A stretch of DNA of 20,847 nucleotides from Trichothermofontia sp037445115 (GCA_037445115.1 JBBILC010000101.1:1-20847), one strand, 5' to 3'; positions 6,705 through 14,378 are shown, counted from the stretch's first letter. The notes: a model not told the origin generated them from the letters alone. Numbers and translations are program-made.

Positions 6705-7370
6705 ATGACGCTCTCCCTAGAAAAGCCAACCTTTCCGCTTTGCCAGCGCCACGATGCCACCTGGTCAGACTACGTGGCGATTCGGGACAACCCGGACATG
6801 GACTGGCGCAAACTCTCCTTTCATCGCGGGTGGTTGTGGGTCGATATGGGCAAAGAAGGACCCAATCATGCCTCGTTCAGTGATTTGATGACAGCCATTT
6901 TCTTTGGGTGGGCGTTCCTCCACCCGGAGGTGGTCTTGCAGTCCTATGGCCGCTGTCTCATTGAGCACCCTGATACCCACGCCTGCGCTCCTGATCTCGT
7001 GCTGTACAAAGGCGACAATATTCCCAAATGGCAACCTGGTGAACCCCGCCGCATTGATCTACGCCACCACCGTTTACCCGACTTGGTGGGGGAAATTGCC
7101 GACACCACCCTCAGCCTTGACCTGGATGAACAAAAGCAACTCTACGCCAGCTTAGGCATTCCTGAATACTGGGTGATTGATGTCAAAGGACTGCGGGTGT
7201 TTGCCTTTGGGTTAACGGCGGAGGGACATTACGCGGCGATCGCCCACTCCCAAGTGTTAGCCGACTTGCCGATCGCCCTCCTGGAACAAACCCTTGAACG
7301 TCTAACGACTGAAACCAATACCGCCGCTGCCAATTGGTTAATGCAACAGTTACGGCAACCGGAAAACTAA
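6705..7370 (+). CDS. Uma2-family (DUF820) PD-(D/E)XK protein, copy 2
   Basis: The 221-aa product is identical to copy 1 over its conserved 205 residues, including the predicted Asp/Glu/Lys catalytic set. It starts with MTLSLEKPTFPLC in place of MPLSLAKPIPPSR and ends with four extra residues (Q-P-E-N). An ATG at 6645 would add 20 residues; I prefer 6705 because it matches the start of copy 1 in both sequence and upstream context. The genes are separated by 122 bp with no clear promoter. Recent sequence homogenisation is likely. Confidence 0.86.
   Translation: MTLSLEKPTFPLCQRHDATWSDYVAIRDNPDMDWRKLSFHRGWLWVDMGKEGPNHASFSDLMTAIFFGWAFLHPEVVLQSYGRCLIEHPDTHACAPDLVLYKGDNIPKWQPGEPRRIDLRHHRLPDLVGEIADTTLSLDLDEQKQLYASLGIPEYWVIDVKGLRVFAFGLTAEGHYAAIAHSQVLADLPIALLEQTLERLTTETNTAAANWLMQQLRQPEN
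6742..7354 (+). repeat. 613-bp near-identical repeat, copy 2 (inside Uma2 gene 2)
   Basis: This is the partner of 5966-6578. The block ends inside the last codons, after which the two genes have unrelated 3' sequences. Confidence 0.92.
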
Positions 7371-7395
7371 TCAATAATCCTACCTAAGCCCAGAT

Positions 7396-7735
7396 CAGCG
7401 TTCGTAGTCACGACTTCAGTCGTTTCAGGCTAAAGCCTGGACTACAAGCGTTATGGGATGCAGCGTTCGTAGTCACGACTTCAGTCGTTTCAGGCTAAAG
7501 CCTGGACTACAAGCGTTATGGGATGCAGCGTTCGTAGTCACGACTNNNNNNNNNNNNNNNNNNNNNNNNNNNNNNNNNNNNNNNNNNNNNNNNNNNNNNN
7601 NNNNNNNNNNNNNNNNNNNNNNNNNNNNNNNNNNNNNNNNNNNNNGCCTGGACTACAAGCGTTATGGGATGCAGCGTTCGTAGTCACGACTTCAGTCGTT
7701 GCAGGCTAAAGCCTGGACTACAAACGTTAAGCGAC
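7396..7735. repeat. 65-bp tandem repeat array with three-way-junction palindromes
   Basis: Units start with CAGCGTTCGTAG at 7396, 7461, 7526 (cut by the gap) and 7672, with a partial unit straight after the gap. Each unit contains nested palindromes: GTAGTC (7404-7409) pairs with GACTAC (7440-7445). They enclose the hairpins ACGACT-TC-AGTCGT and CAGGCT-AA-AGCCTG. This gives a three-armed cloverleaf typical of interspersed palindromic repeats of cyanobacteria. The last unit has one change in the unpaired linker (TT to TG), and its stems are intact. A 13-bp direct repeat (AACGTTAAGCGAC, at 7723 and 7736) joins the array to the stop codon of the next gene. Confidence 0.9.
7546..7645. other. assembly gap (100 N)
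   Basis: The gap lies inside the tandem array. The bases on its two sides are at offsets 19 and 39 of the 65-bp unit. A regular array therefore needs 19 + 65k missing bases, and 100 does not fit. The gap length is a placeholder and the true number of units is unknown. Confidence 0.97.
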
Positions 7736-7747
7736 AACGTTAAGCGA

Positions 7748-8206
7748 CTAGTTGGAACTGGGGGGTGTTTCGGTGTGGGCGATCGCGTAGTCTCGAAAGC
7801 GCTCTAGATCGGCCTGGAGGGTAGACTCCACAATGCGACCGAGGAACAACCGATCCATGAGTTGACCCAGGATACCAGGGATGGCGTAGGCAATGCTGAG
7901 CTTGACGATGCTGCTACCCTTGCGATCGTAGAACCGCACGGCCCCCCGATTCGGCAACCCATCCACCGACTCCCACTGAATAATCTGGTTGGGCACCAGT
8001 TTCAGCACCCGCGACAGCCAGCTAAACTCAAAGCCACCGGAGGCTAACTTCCACTGGGAGAGTTCCGGCGTTTCTTCCAGGATATGCACCGACTCGATCC
8101 ACTTCATCCAGCGGGGCATCTGCTCTAGGTCCGACCACAGTCCCCAAACGACCTCGATCGGCGTGTCCACTTCAATTTGCACACTATGCTCTAGCCAATC
8201 GGTCAT
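7748..8206 (-). CDS. SRPBCC/START-like (polyketide cyclase-type) protein, companion of CrtQ
   Basis: The 152-aa product is a single SRPBCC hydrophobic-ligand domain. It has the usual beginning (HSVQIEVDTPIEVVWGLWSDLEQMPRWMKWI), W-K-L-A-S-G-G-F-E-F-S-W in the middle and a C-terminal helix ending in LQADLERFRDYA. ATG 8206 overlaps the crtQ stop by 4 bp (ATGA), so it is translationally coupled. The same pairing is found next to crtQ in other cyanobacteria (Synechocystis slr0940-slr0941). A role in carotenoid handling is inferred from that conserved linkage only. The stop codon touches the tandem-repeat array. Confidence 0.85.
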   Translation of the reverse strand: MTDWLEHSVQIEVDTPIEVVWGLWSDLEQMPRWMKWIESVHILEETPELSQWKLASGGFEFSWLSRVLKLVPNQIIQWESVDGLPNRGAVRFYDRKGSSIVKLSIAYAIPGILGQLMDRLFLGRIVESTLQADLERFRDYAIAHTETPPSSN

Positions 8207-9636
8207 AGGGTCTCCAAAATTGCTTGGGCCGCGCGTCGCCCGGAAATGGTTGCTCCTTCCATGCTATCGATGTAGTCCTGCTGTGTGTAACTGCCCGCCA
8301 GGAAAAAGTTAGGAATGGGTGTTTTTTGGTCGGGACGGTAGGGGTCCATGCCAGGGGCTTCCCGGTAGAGGGATTGGGCGAGCTTAACCACGTTATACCA
8401 GGTCATGTTTAACTCGCGGGCGGAGGGGAACAGGTCGTGGATTTGTTTCAGGGCGTACTGGGCGATCGCGTCATTGGCCATGCCCACAAATTGATCTCCC
8501 GGCGTTAACACCAGTTGAATTAACGAGCCTTGTCCTTCCCGGTAATAATCAGCCGGACTCGACAGGGCTAGATCCGAGAAACAGGAAAAATCCGCATCGG
8601 CAGAATACAGGAGGTTGTCAATTCCCGCAGCTTCTTGGAGTTGCTTTTGTTTAGCCCGATCATTGAGTTCCGTCACCCAACCATCAAAGCGTAGTTGCAC
8701 CGTCGCCACCGGCACCGCCTCTAGTTTGTAAATATTGTCAAACTCTGGCCATTTGCGCCAAGCTGTGGGCAGGAGCCGTTGAATCCCCGGCACGTCACAC
8801 GCACACAGATAGGTATCCGCCGTAATGGTTTCCGTTGCCTCACCCTTGGCTACCACTAGTCCCGTCACATGGGTTTGGCCATTGTCTTCCGTGAATAAAA
8901 TTTCCCGCGTGCCCCGCCGGGTATGGATTTGCGCCCCCCGTTCCTGGAGATAATTCACGATCGGTTGGTGCAAGTACGTGTCTGGTGACCCCTTGAGCAT
9001 ATTCAGTTTGGAGGCTTCGGTCTTCGCGGCAAACATCTGAAAAATGGTGAGCATACAGCGGGCCGAGATGTTTTCCGTGTCGATAAACCCCAGGGCCAGC
9101 GCAATGGGATTCCACATCCGTTTCAGACTGCTATTAGACCCGCCATGACGGCGAAACCAATCGGCAAAGCTGATGCGATCGAGGGCACGGATTTGCTTCA
9201 TGGCTCCCTCGTAGTCGATCAAGCCCCGCACAATGGGACTGGTCCCTAGGGCGATCGCATTTTGCAGCTTATCCAGCCACGACAGTTGGTTGGTGGTGAA
9301 AAAGGCTTTGAGGCCATTGAAAGGCGCACCGATGGGAAACCGGAAATCCAACTCGCCCACCTGACCCCCCCGGTTAATAAACGTATGGGTATGGTCCTTA
9401 GGCAATAAATTCGGGCGTGCGCCCACCTTCTCCATCAAGGCAAAGAGGTTGGCGTAGTTAAAGAAGAACACATGTAGGCCCATCTCAATATGGTTGCCGT
9501 CGGCATCTACCCAACTGCCCGCCTTACCCCCCACAAAGGGCCGCGCTTCAAAGATGTCTACCGTATGCCCAGCGTCTACTAAATCAACGGCAGCGGCCAT
9601 CCCCGCCAAACCTGCACCAACGATCGCCACCCGCAT
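8203..9636 (-). CDS. crtQ: 9,9'-di-cis-zeta-carotene desaturase
   Basis: The 477-aa flavoprotein converts zeta-carotene to lycopene through neurosporene in the plant-type carotenoid pathway. It opens with the FAD-binding Rossmann motif VAIVGAGLAGMAAAVDLVDAGH, then FEARPFVGGKAGSW. Also present are HIEMGLHVFFFNYANLFALM, RMWNPIALALGFIDTENISARCM and the C-terminal FAD motif FFLAGSYTQQDYIDSMEGATISGR. All are typical of the CrtQ/Zds/PDS family; GFIDTENISARCMLT with HVFFFNYANLF favours Zds over phytoene desaturase. Length is normal. It is the first gene of a two-gene operon with the SRPBCC gene and probably works at the thylakoid or plasma membrane. Confidence 0.95.
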   Translation of the reverse strand: MRVAIVGAGLAGMAAAVDLVDAGHTVDIFEARPFVGGKAGSWVDADGNHIEMGLHVFFFNYANLFALMEKVGARPNLLPKDHTHTFINRGGQVGELDFRFPIGAPFNGLKAFFTTNQLSWLDKLQNAIALGTSPIVRGLIDYEGAMKQIRALDRISFADWFRRHGGSNSSLKRMWNPIALALGFIDTENISARCMLTIFQMFAAKTEASKLNMLKGSPDTYLHQPIVNYLQERGAQIHTRRGTREILFTEDNGQTHVTGLVVAKGEATETITADTYLCACDVPGIQRLLPTAWRKWPEFDNIYKLEAVPVATVQLRFDGWVTELNDRAKQKQLQEAAGIDNLLYSADADFSCFSDLALSSPADYYREGQGSLIQLVLTPGDQFVGMANDAIAQYALKQIHDLFPSARELNMTWYNVVKLAQSLYREAPGMDPYRPDQKTPIPNFFLAGSYTQQDYIDSMEGATISGRRAAQAILETL

Positions 9637-9676
9637 CCTGTGTTAAACCCCAACCCAAGTTGACATTTCGTTACAA

Positions 9677-9685
9677 ATTGTAGCA
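9677..9685 (-). promoter_or_regulatory. candidate extended -10 element for crtQ
   Basis: TGC followed by TACAAT on the minus strand, 40 bp before the crtQ ATG, looks like an extended -10. No good -35 stands at the right distance. Confidence 0.3.
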
Positions 9686-9740
9686 GCTAGCCAGCCAGAG
9701 AAGCGCCATCCAACCGCTTCACCCAGACAAGCACCCCAAA

Positions 9741-9761
9741 TCTAAAATCTAAAATCTAAAA
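9741..9761. repeat. heptanucleotide tandem repeat (TCTAAAA x3)
   Basis: Three exact 7-bp units lie between the crtQ start region and the end of the next minus-strand gene. It resembles the short tandem heptamer repeats common in filamentous cyanobacteria. Confidence 0.8.
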
Positions 9762-9771
9762 TCCCCCCACC

Positions 9772-11493
9772 CTACTCCTCTTCCCAATCTTCCCAAACCC
9801 AATCGGGGAGGAACGGTGGTTGTAATTGGAGGGGACCGAGGCCCAGTTCATCGGGGGTGAGAAAAGGTACCTCGTATAGCCCCAGCATATGTTCCGCTTG
9901 AGGGTTTTCCCGCGCTACCGAGATCCCCATCGCCACCACTAGGCCACAATAACCTTGCGTCGATCGACACCGTTGATCCCATTTCTTGCGGGCATTGCGG
10001 TGGATCGGATCATGGGCAAGGTATTCCCCAAATAACTGCAACTGCTGATTAGCCAGTTGGAGAATCCCCAGATCAAACTGTTCCTCCCCAAACGGATCTT
10101 CCCCTGGATTAAAGCAAATTGCCGCCAAGCCCCCTGCCTCAGCAATCTGCTGCAGTAATTGTTTCGCCTTCGCCCGACTGGTCTGCACGAGGACGATCGG
10201 CAACCCCTGCCCCTTTTCCGGGAACGTCCGCTCCGGTTTTTGATAATACTCCGCCCGTTCCCGCACCACCCGCACATGAGTCCACGGCAACATCCCAATA
10301 CTCACGAGGCATTTTTCCGGTAACAGGTTATTGCGTAGGATCGGCATCTCGCTTTCAGTTTCTGGCCCCAGCAGTTCAGCCGCCAGATCTGGCAATGTTT
10401 CGACCTTGACGGTGACAGTGGGGCGAGTCGGCGGCTGGCTCGGCTTCGGCGAGGTCTCCGTTGAACGCTTCGAGGCCAGTTGTAGCTCAGTGGCCACCGG
10501 CACGGGGATCTGGAAACGGCTGCTCAGGGCAGGAAACTCCTGATGTTGTAGCTTCCGGGCGTGCTTCTGGATGAACCGATGCAACCCCTCCAGCGCCAGC
10601 AGAACCGTGATCGCCTCCTCTGTGTAGAGCACCGGGCGAATCCCCTCTAACGGATGAATGTTCCCAAAGTTGGGTTGAATCACCTCCGGGTCCAGTGTTG
10701 CCAAATCCATACCCTCATCTGCCTCCTCCTCGCTGGCCTCATAGGTCACAAACAAGCAATCCTGTTGCAGAAACGCCTCCTCCATCACCTCCAAGGAGTG
10801 CGGTTGCATGGCCGAGGCGCGAAATTGCTTGAGCGATTCGAGCGATCGATACAACAACAGCCCATACTCCATCCCCAGCATCCCCATGATCGACACATAG
10901 AGTGTTTCTGGCTCCGTCGTCCCCCGGTGCTCACCCGGCCCTGTCTCCGCCCCCCCGACGGGAGGCACCGTAATCGCAATGATCTGTTGCTCTTGCAGAT
11001 AATCCCACGGCGCATCCTCCCAAATCGTTGCGGCAATCCGGTTAAGCAGAGCCGCAAATTGGGGGGGGAGTTGGGGCGGGCGGTTGCTCGAAAATTCTTC
11101 AAACCCCCGCAGCAGCTCGTCGATCACGGGCAGAGTCGGTTCATAATCGACGACAATATCTAAGTTCTGGAGTATCCCCCGTAGCAAAAACTGGAGTTCA
11201 CGATCGCGCACCACAATCTTCCGGGGCCGCGCCGGTTTTGTAAAACTATGGGGATGCTCCATTGCCCGCAGCAGTGTCCGCACCACCGCCTCATGCCCCA
11301 CCTCCGGGGCCACCACATCCATCGCCCGCACCACGCCCTCGGAACCGTCTACCCAAAGGATACACTCGCCTGCCGCATCCCCATCCCGCGTACTCATCCC
11401 ATTGGGCAAAACACGGCGATCGCCCTCCCAAACACTCGTCAATTGAGGTAATTGCCGTAAACGGCGACAAGTTGTGCGGTTCAGGGTGGTCAT
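9772..11493 (-). CDS. large cyanobacterial protein of unknown function (possibly DUF6930-containing)
   Basis: The 573-aa product has no signal peptide or membrane helix. The N-terminal 160 residues include LPQLTSVWEGDRRVLP, an acidic beta-rich part, and TKPARPRKIVVRDRELQFLL...GILQNLDIVVDYEPTLPVIDEL. This is a pattern I associate with a widespread cyanobacterial domain (DUF6930), but I am not certain. The middle contains EEAFLQQDCLFVTYEASEEE. A Pro/Thr-rich linker near residues 350-375 leads to a second domain with LVQTSRAKAKQLLQQIAEAGGLAAICFNPGEDP. The C-terminus is acidic and Trp-rich (DWVWEDWEEE). No catalytic motif is visible. It is a monocistronic minus-strand gene that starts at ATG 11493. 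Confidence 0.75.
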   Translation of the reverse strand: MTTLNRTTCRRLRQLPQLTSVWEGDRRVLPNGMSTRDGDAAGECILWVDGSEGVVRAMDVVAPEVGHEAVVRTLLRAMEHPHSFTKPARPRKIVVRDRELQFLLRGILQNLDIVVDYEPTLPVIDELLRGFEEFSSNRPPQLPPQFAALLNRIAATIWEDAPWDYLQEQQIIAITVPPVGGAETGPGEHRGTTEPETLYVSIMGMLGMEYGLLLYRSLESLKQFRASAMQPHSLEVMEEAFLQQDCLFVTYEASEEEADEGMDLATLDPEVIQPNFGNIHPLEGIRPVLYTEEAITVLLALEGLHRFIQKHARKLQHQEFPALSSRFQIPVPVATELQLASKRSTETSPKPSQPPTRPTVTVKVETLPDLAAELLGPETESEMPILRNNLLPEKCLVSIGMLPWTHVRVVRERAEYYQKPERTFPEKGQGLPIVLVQTSRAKAKQLLQQIAEAGGLAAICFNPGEDPFGEEQFDLGILQLANQQLQLFGEYLAHDPIHRNARKKWDQRCRSTQGYCGLVVAMGISVARENPQAEHMLGLYEVPFLTPDELGLGPLQLQPPFLPDWVWEDWEEE

Positions 11494-11915
11494 AATTCGG
11501 TGTTCTCTTTCACAGAAGTTCCAACAGTGTCATTCCGCTCCAGGTCCCTGGCAGTCTAGCGTTTCTGGCGATCGCTGGCGATCAGTTTACTGACAGCCTG
11601 GGATGTCGTCTGGGTTGACTTCTGCTGCACAAAGCTGGAATTCCATACCCCTAGGGAAATGGCATAGATACTATTTTCACTTTAAAGGGAAATGCTTGGG
11701 AACGCTCAACTTTGCCCGCTTGGGTTCCACTAGACACCAGAGCCGTCTGGGGTAGGTTGACAGGCGGTTTGACGACAGAATTGTCGGTGGCCGGAGAGAC
11801 AGGCACATCAATGGCTGGGGTTGTTTACCCTAGAATGGACTCAAGTGTGCAATTTGTCTTGGGTAGACGGGTTGCAGGTTTTCAATATTAACAAGTGATG
11901 GAGGTTAATGAACCC
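11494..11915. other. divergent intergenic region
   Basis: About 420 bp lie between the minus-strand 573-aa gene and the hesB-like operon. I see no gene or RNA. It includes one HIP1 octamer near 11568, TTGACT near 11619 without a matching -10, and the possible promoter at 11864-11891. Confidence 0.5.
11864..11891 (+). promoter_or_regulatory. candidate promoter of the Fe-S carrier operon
   Basis: TAGACG (11864-11869), a 16-bp spacer and TATTAA (11886-11891). The match is weak; position 25 bp before the chosen ATG is the main support. Confidence 0.25.
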
Positions 11916-12272
11916 ATGCCTCAGGCCACGGAATCTCGGTCCCAGTCGATTCAATTGACAGAGGCGGCTCTCCAACAGCTACGCTCGCTCCAGGAGAAGC
12001 AAGGTAAGGCGCTATGTTTGCGGGTCGGGGTGCGCCAGGGTGGCTGTTCGGGAATGTCCTACATGATGGACTTTGCCGATCCAGACACCATCCAACCCGA
12101 CGACGATGTGTCGGATTACGGGGCCTTTAAGGTCGTTTGTGATAAACGCAGTCTGCTCTATATCTATGGTATGGTGCTGGATTACAGCGACGCTCTGATT
12201 GGTGGTGGCTTCCAGTTTACCAATCCGAACGCGACCCAAACCTGTGGCTGTGGTAAGTCCTTTTCCGCTTAA
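11916..12272 (+). CDS. HesB/IscA/SufA-type iron-sulfur cluster carrier
   Basis: The 118-aa product is an A-type carrier that receives Fe-S clusters and hands them to target apoproteins. It shows the three conserved cysteines, Cys44 in VRQGGCSGMSY and Cys110/Cys112 in QTCGCGKSF, and the conserved IGGGFQFTNPNA loop. The variant LCLRVGVRQGGCSGMSYMMDF is the cyanobacterial form. Earlier in-frame starts are GTG 11895 and ATG 11898. I chose ATG 11916 because GGAGG lies at 11900-11904 (11-nt spacing) and MPQAT resembles the N-terminus of homologues. The TPR gene begins 3 bp after the stop, so the two form an operon. Confidence 0.93.
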   Translation: MPQATESRSQSIQLTEAALQQLRSLQEKQGKALCLRVGVRQGGCSGMSYMMDFADPDTIQPDDDVSDYGAFKVVCDKRSLLYIYGMVLDYSDALIGGGFQFTNPNATQTCGCGKSFSA

Positions 12273-12275
12273 GCA

Positions 12276-12737
12276 ATGACGACTGAATCTTCTGAAACCC
12301 TAGCAACCCCCGCCTCGGAAACTCTGCCGGTTGACACCGTGTTTGACCAAGCCCTCCAACGGTATCGTGAGGGCGAGTCACCGGCTACGCTCATTCCGGT
12401 CTTCCGGGATATTTGCGATCGGGCGACCAAGAGCAGCCCCGCTTGGACCTGCTTGGCGTGGCTGTATCTGCTCAATAATCAACCCAAGTTGGCCTATAAG
12501 GCAGCCCAAAAGGCTGTGAAGCTCAACCCGGAAGATCCCCAGGCGCGGATCAACCTAGCGATCGCGATGCTGGACAGCGGCCAAAAGGGGGTGCGTCCCC
12601 ATGTGGAGTTGGCTCAGCAGGTCGTCGGTGTAGTGGCGGAGTTACGGGAGGAGGTGCAGGCCAATTTTGCGGATGGGTTACAGCGCAAGCCGGATTGGCC
12701 CAGTCTCCAGCGGGTCCAACGCTGGATTTTTGAGTAA
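12276..12737 (+). CDS. TPR-repeat protein in operon with the Fe-S carrier
   Basis: The 153-aa product has an acidic Ser/Thr/Glu-rich N-terminus of about 25 residues and then tetratricopeptide helices. AWTCLAWLYLLNNQPKLAYKAAQKAVKLNPEDPQARINLAIAML is a complete TPR motif pair (consensus W-L-Y-A-P positions visible). It ends with a conserved LQRVQRWIFE. It is likely a soluble scaffold. The 3-bp spacing from the HesB-type gene suggests a shared role in Fe-S metabolism or photosystem assembly, which is inferred from context only. Confidence 0.8.
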   Translation: MTTESSETLATPASETLPVDTVFDQALQRYREGESPATLIPVFRDICDRATKSSPAWTCLAWLYLLNNQPKLAYKAAQKAVKLNPEDPQARINLAIAMLDSGQKGVRPHVELAQQVVGVVAELREEVQANFADGLQRKPDWPSLQRVQRWIFE

Positions 12738-12760
12738 ACGCTGAGATCCCCCAGGCCACC

Positions 12761-12790
12761 GTTCGCGCAGCGTCTCCGCAGGAAAATCGC
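12761..12790. repeat. candidate GCGTCTCC-type interspersed repeat before a start codon
   Basis: GTTCGCGCAGCGTCTCCGCA followed by GGAAAATCGC resembles a short palindrome-like repeat that I know from many cyanobacterial intergenic regions. Its AGGA lies just before ATG 12792 and may serve as the ribosome site. Only one copy is visible here. Confidence 0.35.
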
Positions 12791-12791
12791 C

Positions 12792-13049
12792 ATGAAGGAA
12801 AAATTCTTAAACGGCTTAAACTGGCTCTTGGTGGCCAATACAGGCTTCGTGTTTTTTAGTTTTTGCTGGTTGGTGGTCGCGGTAATGGGGCGATCGCTGG
12901 ATGTTCCCCTAGGGTTAGACCTCTGGCTGCGTCTGTGGGAACCCGTGTTCACCCCCGCGATCGGGATTCTTATGGGCGGGGCGATTTTGAGCGGTGTACT
13001 GGGCTGGGTATCGCGCCGCTTTTTCCCCGCTGATCAATCGGGGCGCTAG
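12792..13049 (+). CDS. small membrane protein with two helices, unknown function
   Basis: The 85-aa product has hydrophobic segments at about residues 10-31 (WLLVANTGFVFFSFCWLVVA) and 51-70 (PVFTPAIGILMGGAILSGVL), ending in a short basic tail (SRRFFPADQSGR). I recognise no family. It follows the TPR gene by 54 bp and could be the third gene of that operon. Start ATG 12792 is preceded by AGGA about 8 nt upstream. Confidence 0.65.
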   Translation: MKEKFLNGLNWLLVANTGFVFFSFCWLVVAVMGRSLDVPLGLDLWLRLWEPVFTPAIGILMGGAILSGVLGWVSRRFFPADQSGR

Positions 13050-13179
13050 AGCGTGTCTGGCCCTGGATAGTTTGCCGGGTCAAAAATTTGCCGCTGGATC
13101 TGGGCAGTCTGGGGGAAAATAGCCGATACTAGGAGCGACTGCTGCATCCTGCTGCCGCATTTGTGAGGAGAGTATGGCG

Positions 13180-13779
13180 ATGAAACGTTTATCCAATGGT
13201 TGGGGCCTGTCATTGTGTGCCAGTTTAGCCCTGCTAGCTGTCACGGGACCTGCGACTCATGCCCTACCGGGTCAACTGAACGAAGAGGTGGAAGCCTGGA
13301 TTCAAGCCCATCCTACCCTGCGTCCGGCCAGTGGTGAAAAGCTCCTTGTCCGCAAGAGCAATACGCCAGCCCAGCGATTTGTCTTTCAAGCCTCCGTCTT
13401 TCCCCCCGGTCGGGTTGCGCCAGTGGATTCCAGGGGCATTATCCGTACAGAACGCATCCAACTTTTCGATATGGTCAACGGCGTTAACCGTAACCGTTTT
13501 GAGGAATCCCTGCGGGCGATCTATGGTCTCGATATTTACCAGGACTACGCCCAGGCGGAACCGGTCTTCAGCTATCCCACGCCCTATGATGTCCGGGAAG
13601 CCCGCGATCGCCAAACGCCCCTACAAATGGCCCTCAATGGTGAAATTCGATCGGGTAATCGCTTTGGCTACTGGCTGGAAATTGCCCAACCCGCTAGCGG
13701 CAAAGCCTATAGTGGCCATCTAGTGATCTTTGCGAAGGAGTACCTGGATAAGCTGGAAACCGAACTGCGTAATCGCTAA
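13180..13779 (+). CDS. secreted/periplasmic protein of unknown function
   Basis: The 199-aa product begins with a typical signal peptide: MKR, then a hydrophobic core (WGLSLCASLALLAVTG), then a probable cleavage site near THA-LPGQ. The mature part includes VEAWIQAHPTLRPASGEKLLVRK and FVFQASVFPPG and has no cysteines, membrane helices or known catalytic motif. I recognise it only as a likely cyanobacterial conserved hypothetical. ATG 13180 was chosen over ATG 13174 because GAGGAG (13165-13170) then has a 9-nt rather than a 3-nt spacing. Confidence 0.7.
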   Translation: MKRLSNGWGLSLCASLALLAVTGPATHALPGQLNEEVEAWIQAHPTLRPASGEKLLVRKSNTPAQRFVFQASVFPPGRVAPVDSRGIIRTERIQLFDMVNGVNRNRFEESLRAIYGLDIYQDYAQAEPVFSYPTPYDVREARDRQTPLQMALNGEIRSGNRFGYWLEIAQPASGKAYSGHLVIFAKEYLDKLETELRNR

Positions 13780-13858
13780 GGCGGTCGGGATGGTCCAGTT
13801 CACGAAGGTGGGCCGGGGGTGAATCTGGTAATGTTTTACGGAGTTTCACTTAAACGTT

Positions 13859-13888
13859 TAGACAAGGGGACAGGCAAGCCTCTATAGT
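13859..13888 (+). promoter_or_regulatory. candidate ycf54 promoter
   Basis: TAGACA (13859-13864), an 18-bp spacer and TATAGT (13883-13888), each one base from consensus. Transcription near 13895 gives a leader of about 110 nt. Confidence 0.5.
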
Positions 13889-13945
13889 GATCAGTTGGGC
13901 GATTTGCCAGGGGTATGCCCGCCACAAACAGGGTCATCACCCCTT

Positions 13946-13978
13946 TGGGCGGCTGAGCCGCTCCAGGGAACCCGCCCA
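13946..13978 (+). other. alternative hairpins in the ycf54 leader
   Basis: TGGGCGG (13946-13952) can pair with CCGCCCA (13972-13978). GCGGC (13949-13953) can instead pair with GCCGC (13957-13961). The two stems share bases and exclude each other. This could be an attenuating structure close to the start codon, or chance in GC-rich DNA. Confidence 0.25.
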
Positions 13979-14005
13979 TCCTGATTGATCCTGCCCCAAA
14001 ACATT

Positions 14006-14335
14006 ATGCAAACCTACTATTACATCCTTGCCAGCCAAAAATTCCTCACTGAGGAGGAGCCGATGGATGAGGTCCTGCGTGAACGGACGCGTCATTACCA
14101 CGAACAGGAAAAGGAAATTGACTTTTGGCTGATTAAGCAACCGGCTTTTCTGGAGGCTCCGGACTTGGCCGCCGTTAAGGCAAAATGCCCCCAACCCGCT
14201 GCCGCGATCGTCTCTAGAAATGAGCAGTTCATTATCTGGCTCAAGTTACGTCTGGAGTATGTTCTGACGGGGGAATTTCAAGCCCCTTCGGAAACCATTC
14301 CTGATCCTCTCGCCTCCTTGGCACCCGCTGCTTAG
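14006..14335 (+). CDS. ycf54: Ycf54, accessory protein of Mg-protoporphyrin IX monomethyl ester cyclase
   Basis: The 109-aa product matches Ycf54 (Synechocystis slr1780 type) along its whole length: MQTYYYILASQKFLTEEEP, EKEIDFWLIKQPAFLEAP, KCPQPAAAIVS and LKLRLEYVLTGEF, then APSETIPDPLASL. Ycf54 is needed to accumulate the aerobic oxidative cyclase that forms the isocyclic ring of chlorophyll. ATG 14006 gives the family's normal M-x-T-Y-Y-Y start; the upstream ATG 13985 would add seven unrelated residues. It is probably monocistronic, with its own promoter. Confidence 0.93.
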   Translation: MQTYYYILASQKFLTEEEPMDEVLRERTRHYHEQEKEIDFWLIKQPAFLEAPDLAAVKAKCPQPAAAIVSRNEQFIIWLKLRLEYVLTGEFQAPSETIPDPLASLAPAA

Positions 14336-14357
14336 GAGACAGACTTTTGTTATCCTC

Positions 14358-14378
14358 CCCCGCGCTCAAGACGCGGGG
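14358..14378. mobile_element. transposon-end-like hairpin (IS200/IS605 type?)
   Basis: CCCCGCG-CTCAAGA-CGCGGGG forms a perfect 7-bp stem with a 7-nt loop, followed by GATGCCTTGCAGGC. Hairpins of this kind, rich in CCCCGCG, often mark the ends of IS200/IS605-like elements in cyanobacteria. No transposase remains. It might simply be the ycf54 3' hairpin (22 bp after its stop). Confidence 0.35.

Noticed and set aside
5989..7155. Duplicate overlapping frames inside both Uma2 genes (89 aa and 83 aa pairs)
   Set aside because: They are identical in the two copies only because the 613-bp block is duplicated; they are shadows of the real frame.
7396..7735. CRISPR array
   Set aside because: The unit is a continuous 65-bp tandem repeat with constant spacers and no variable spacers or cas genes.
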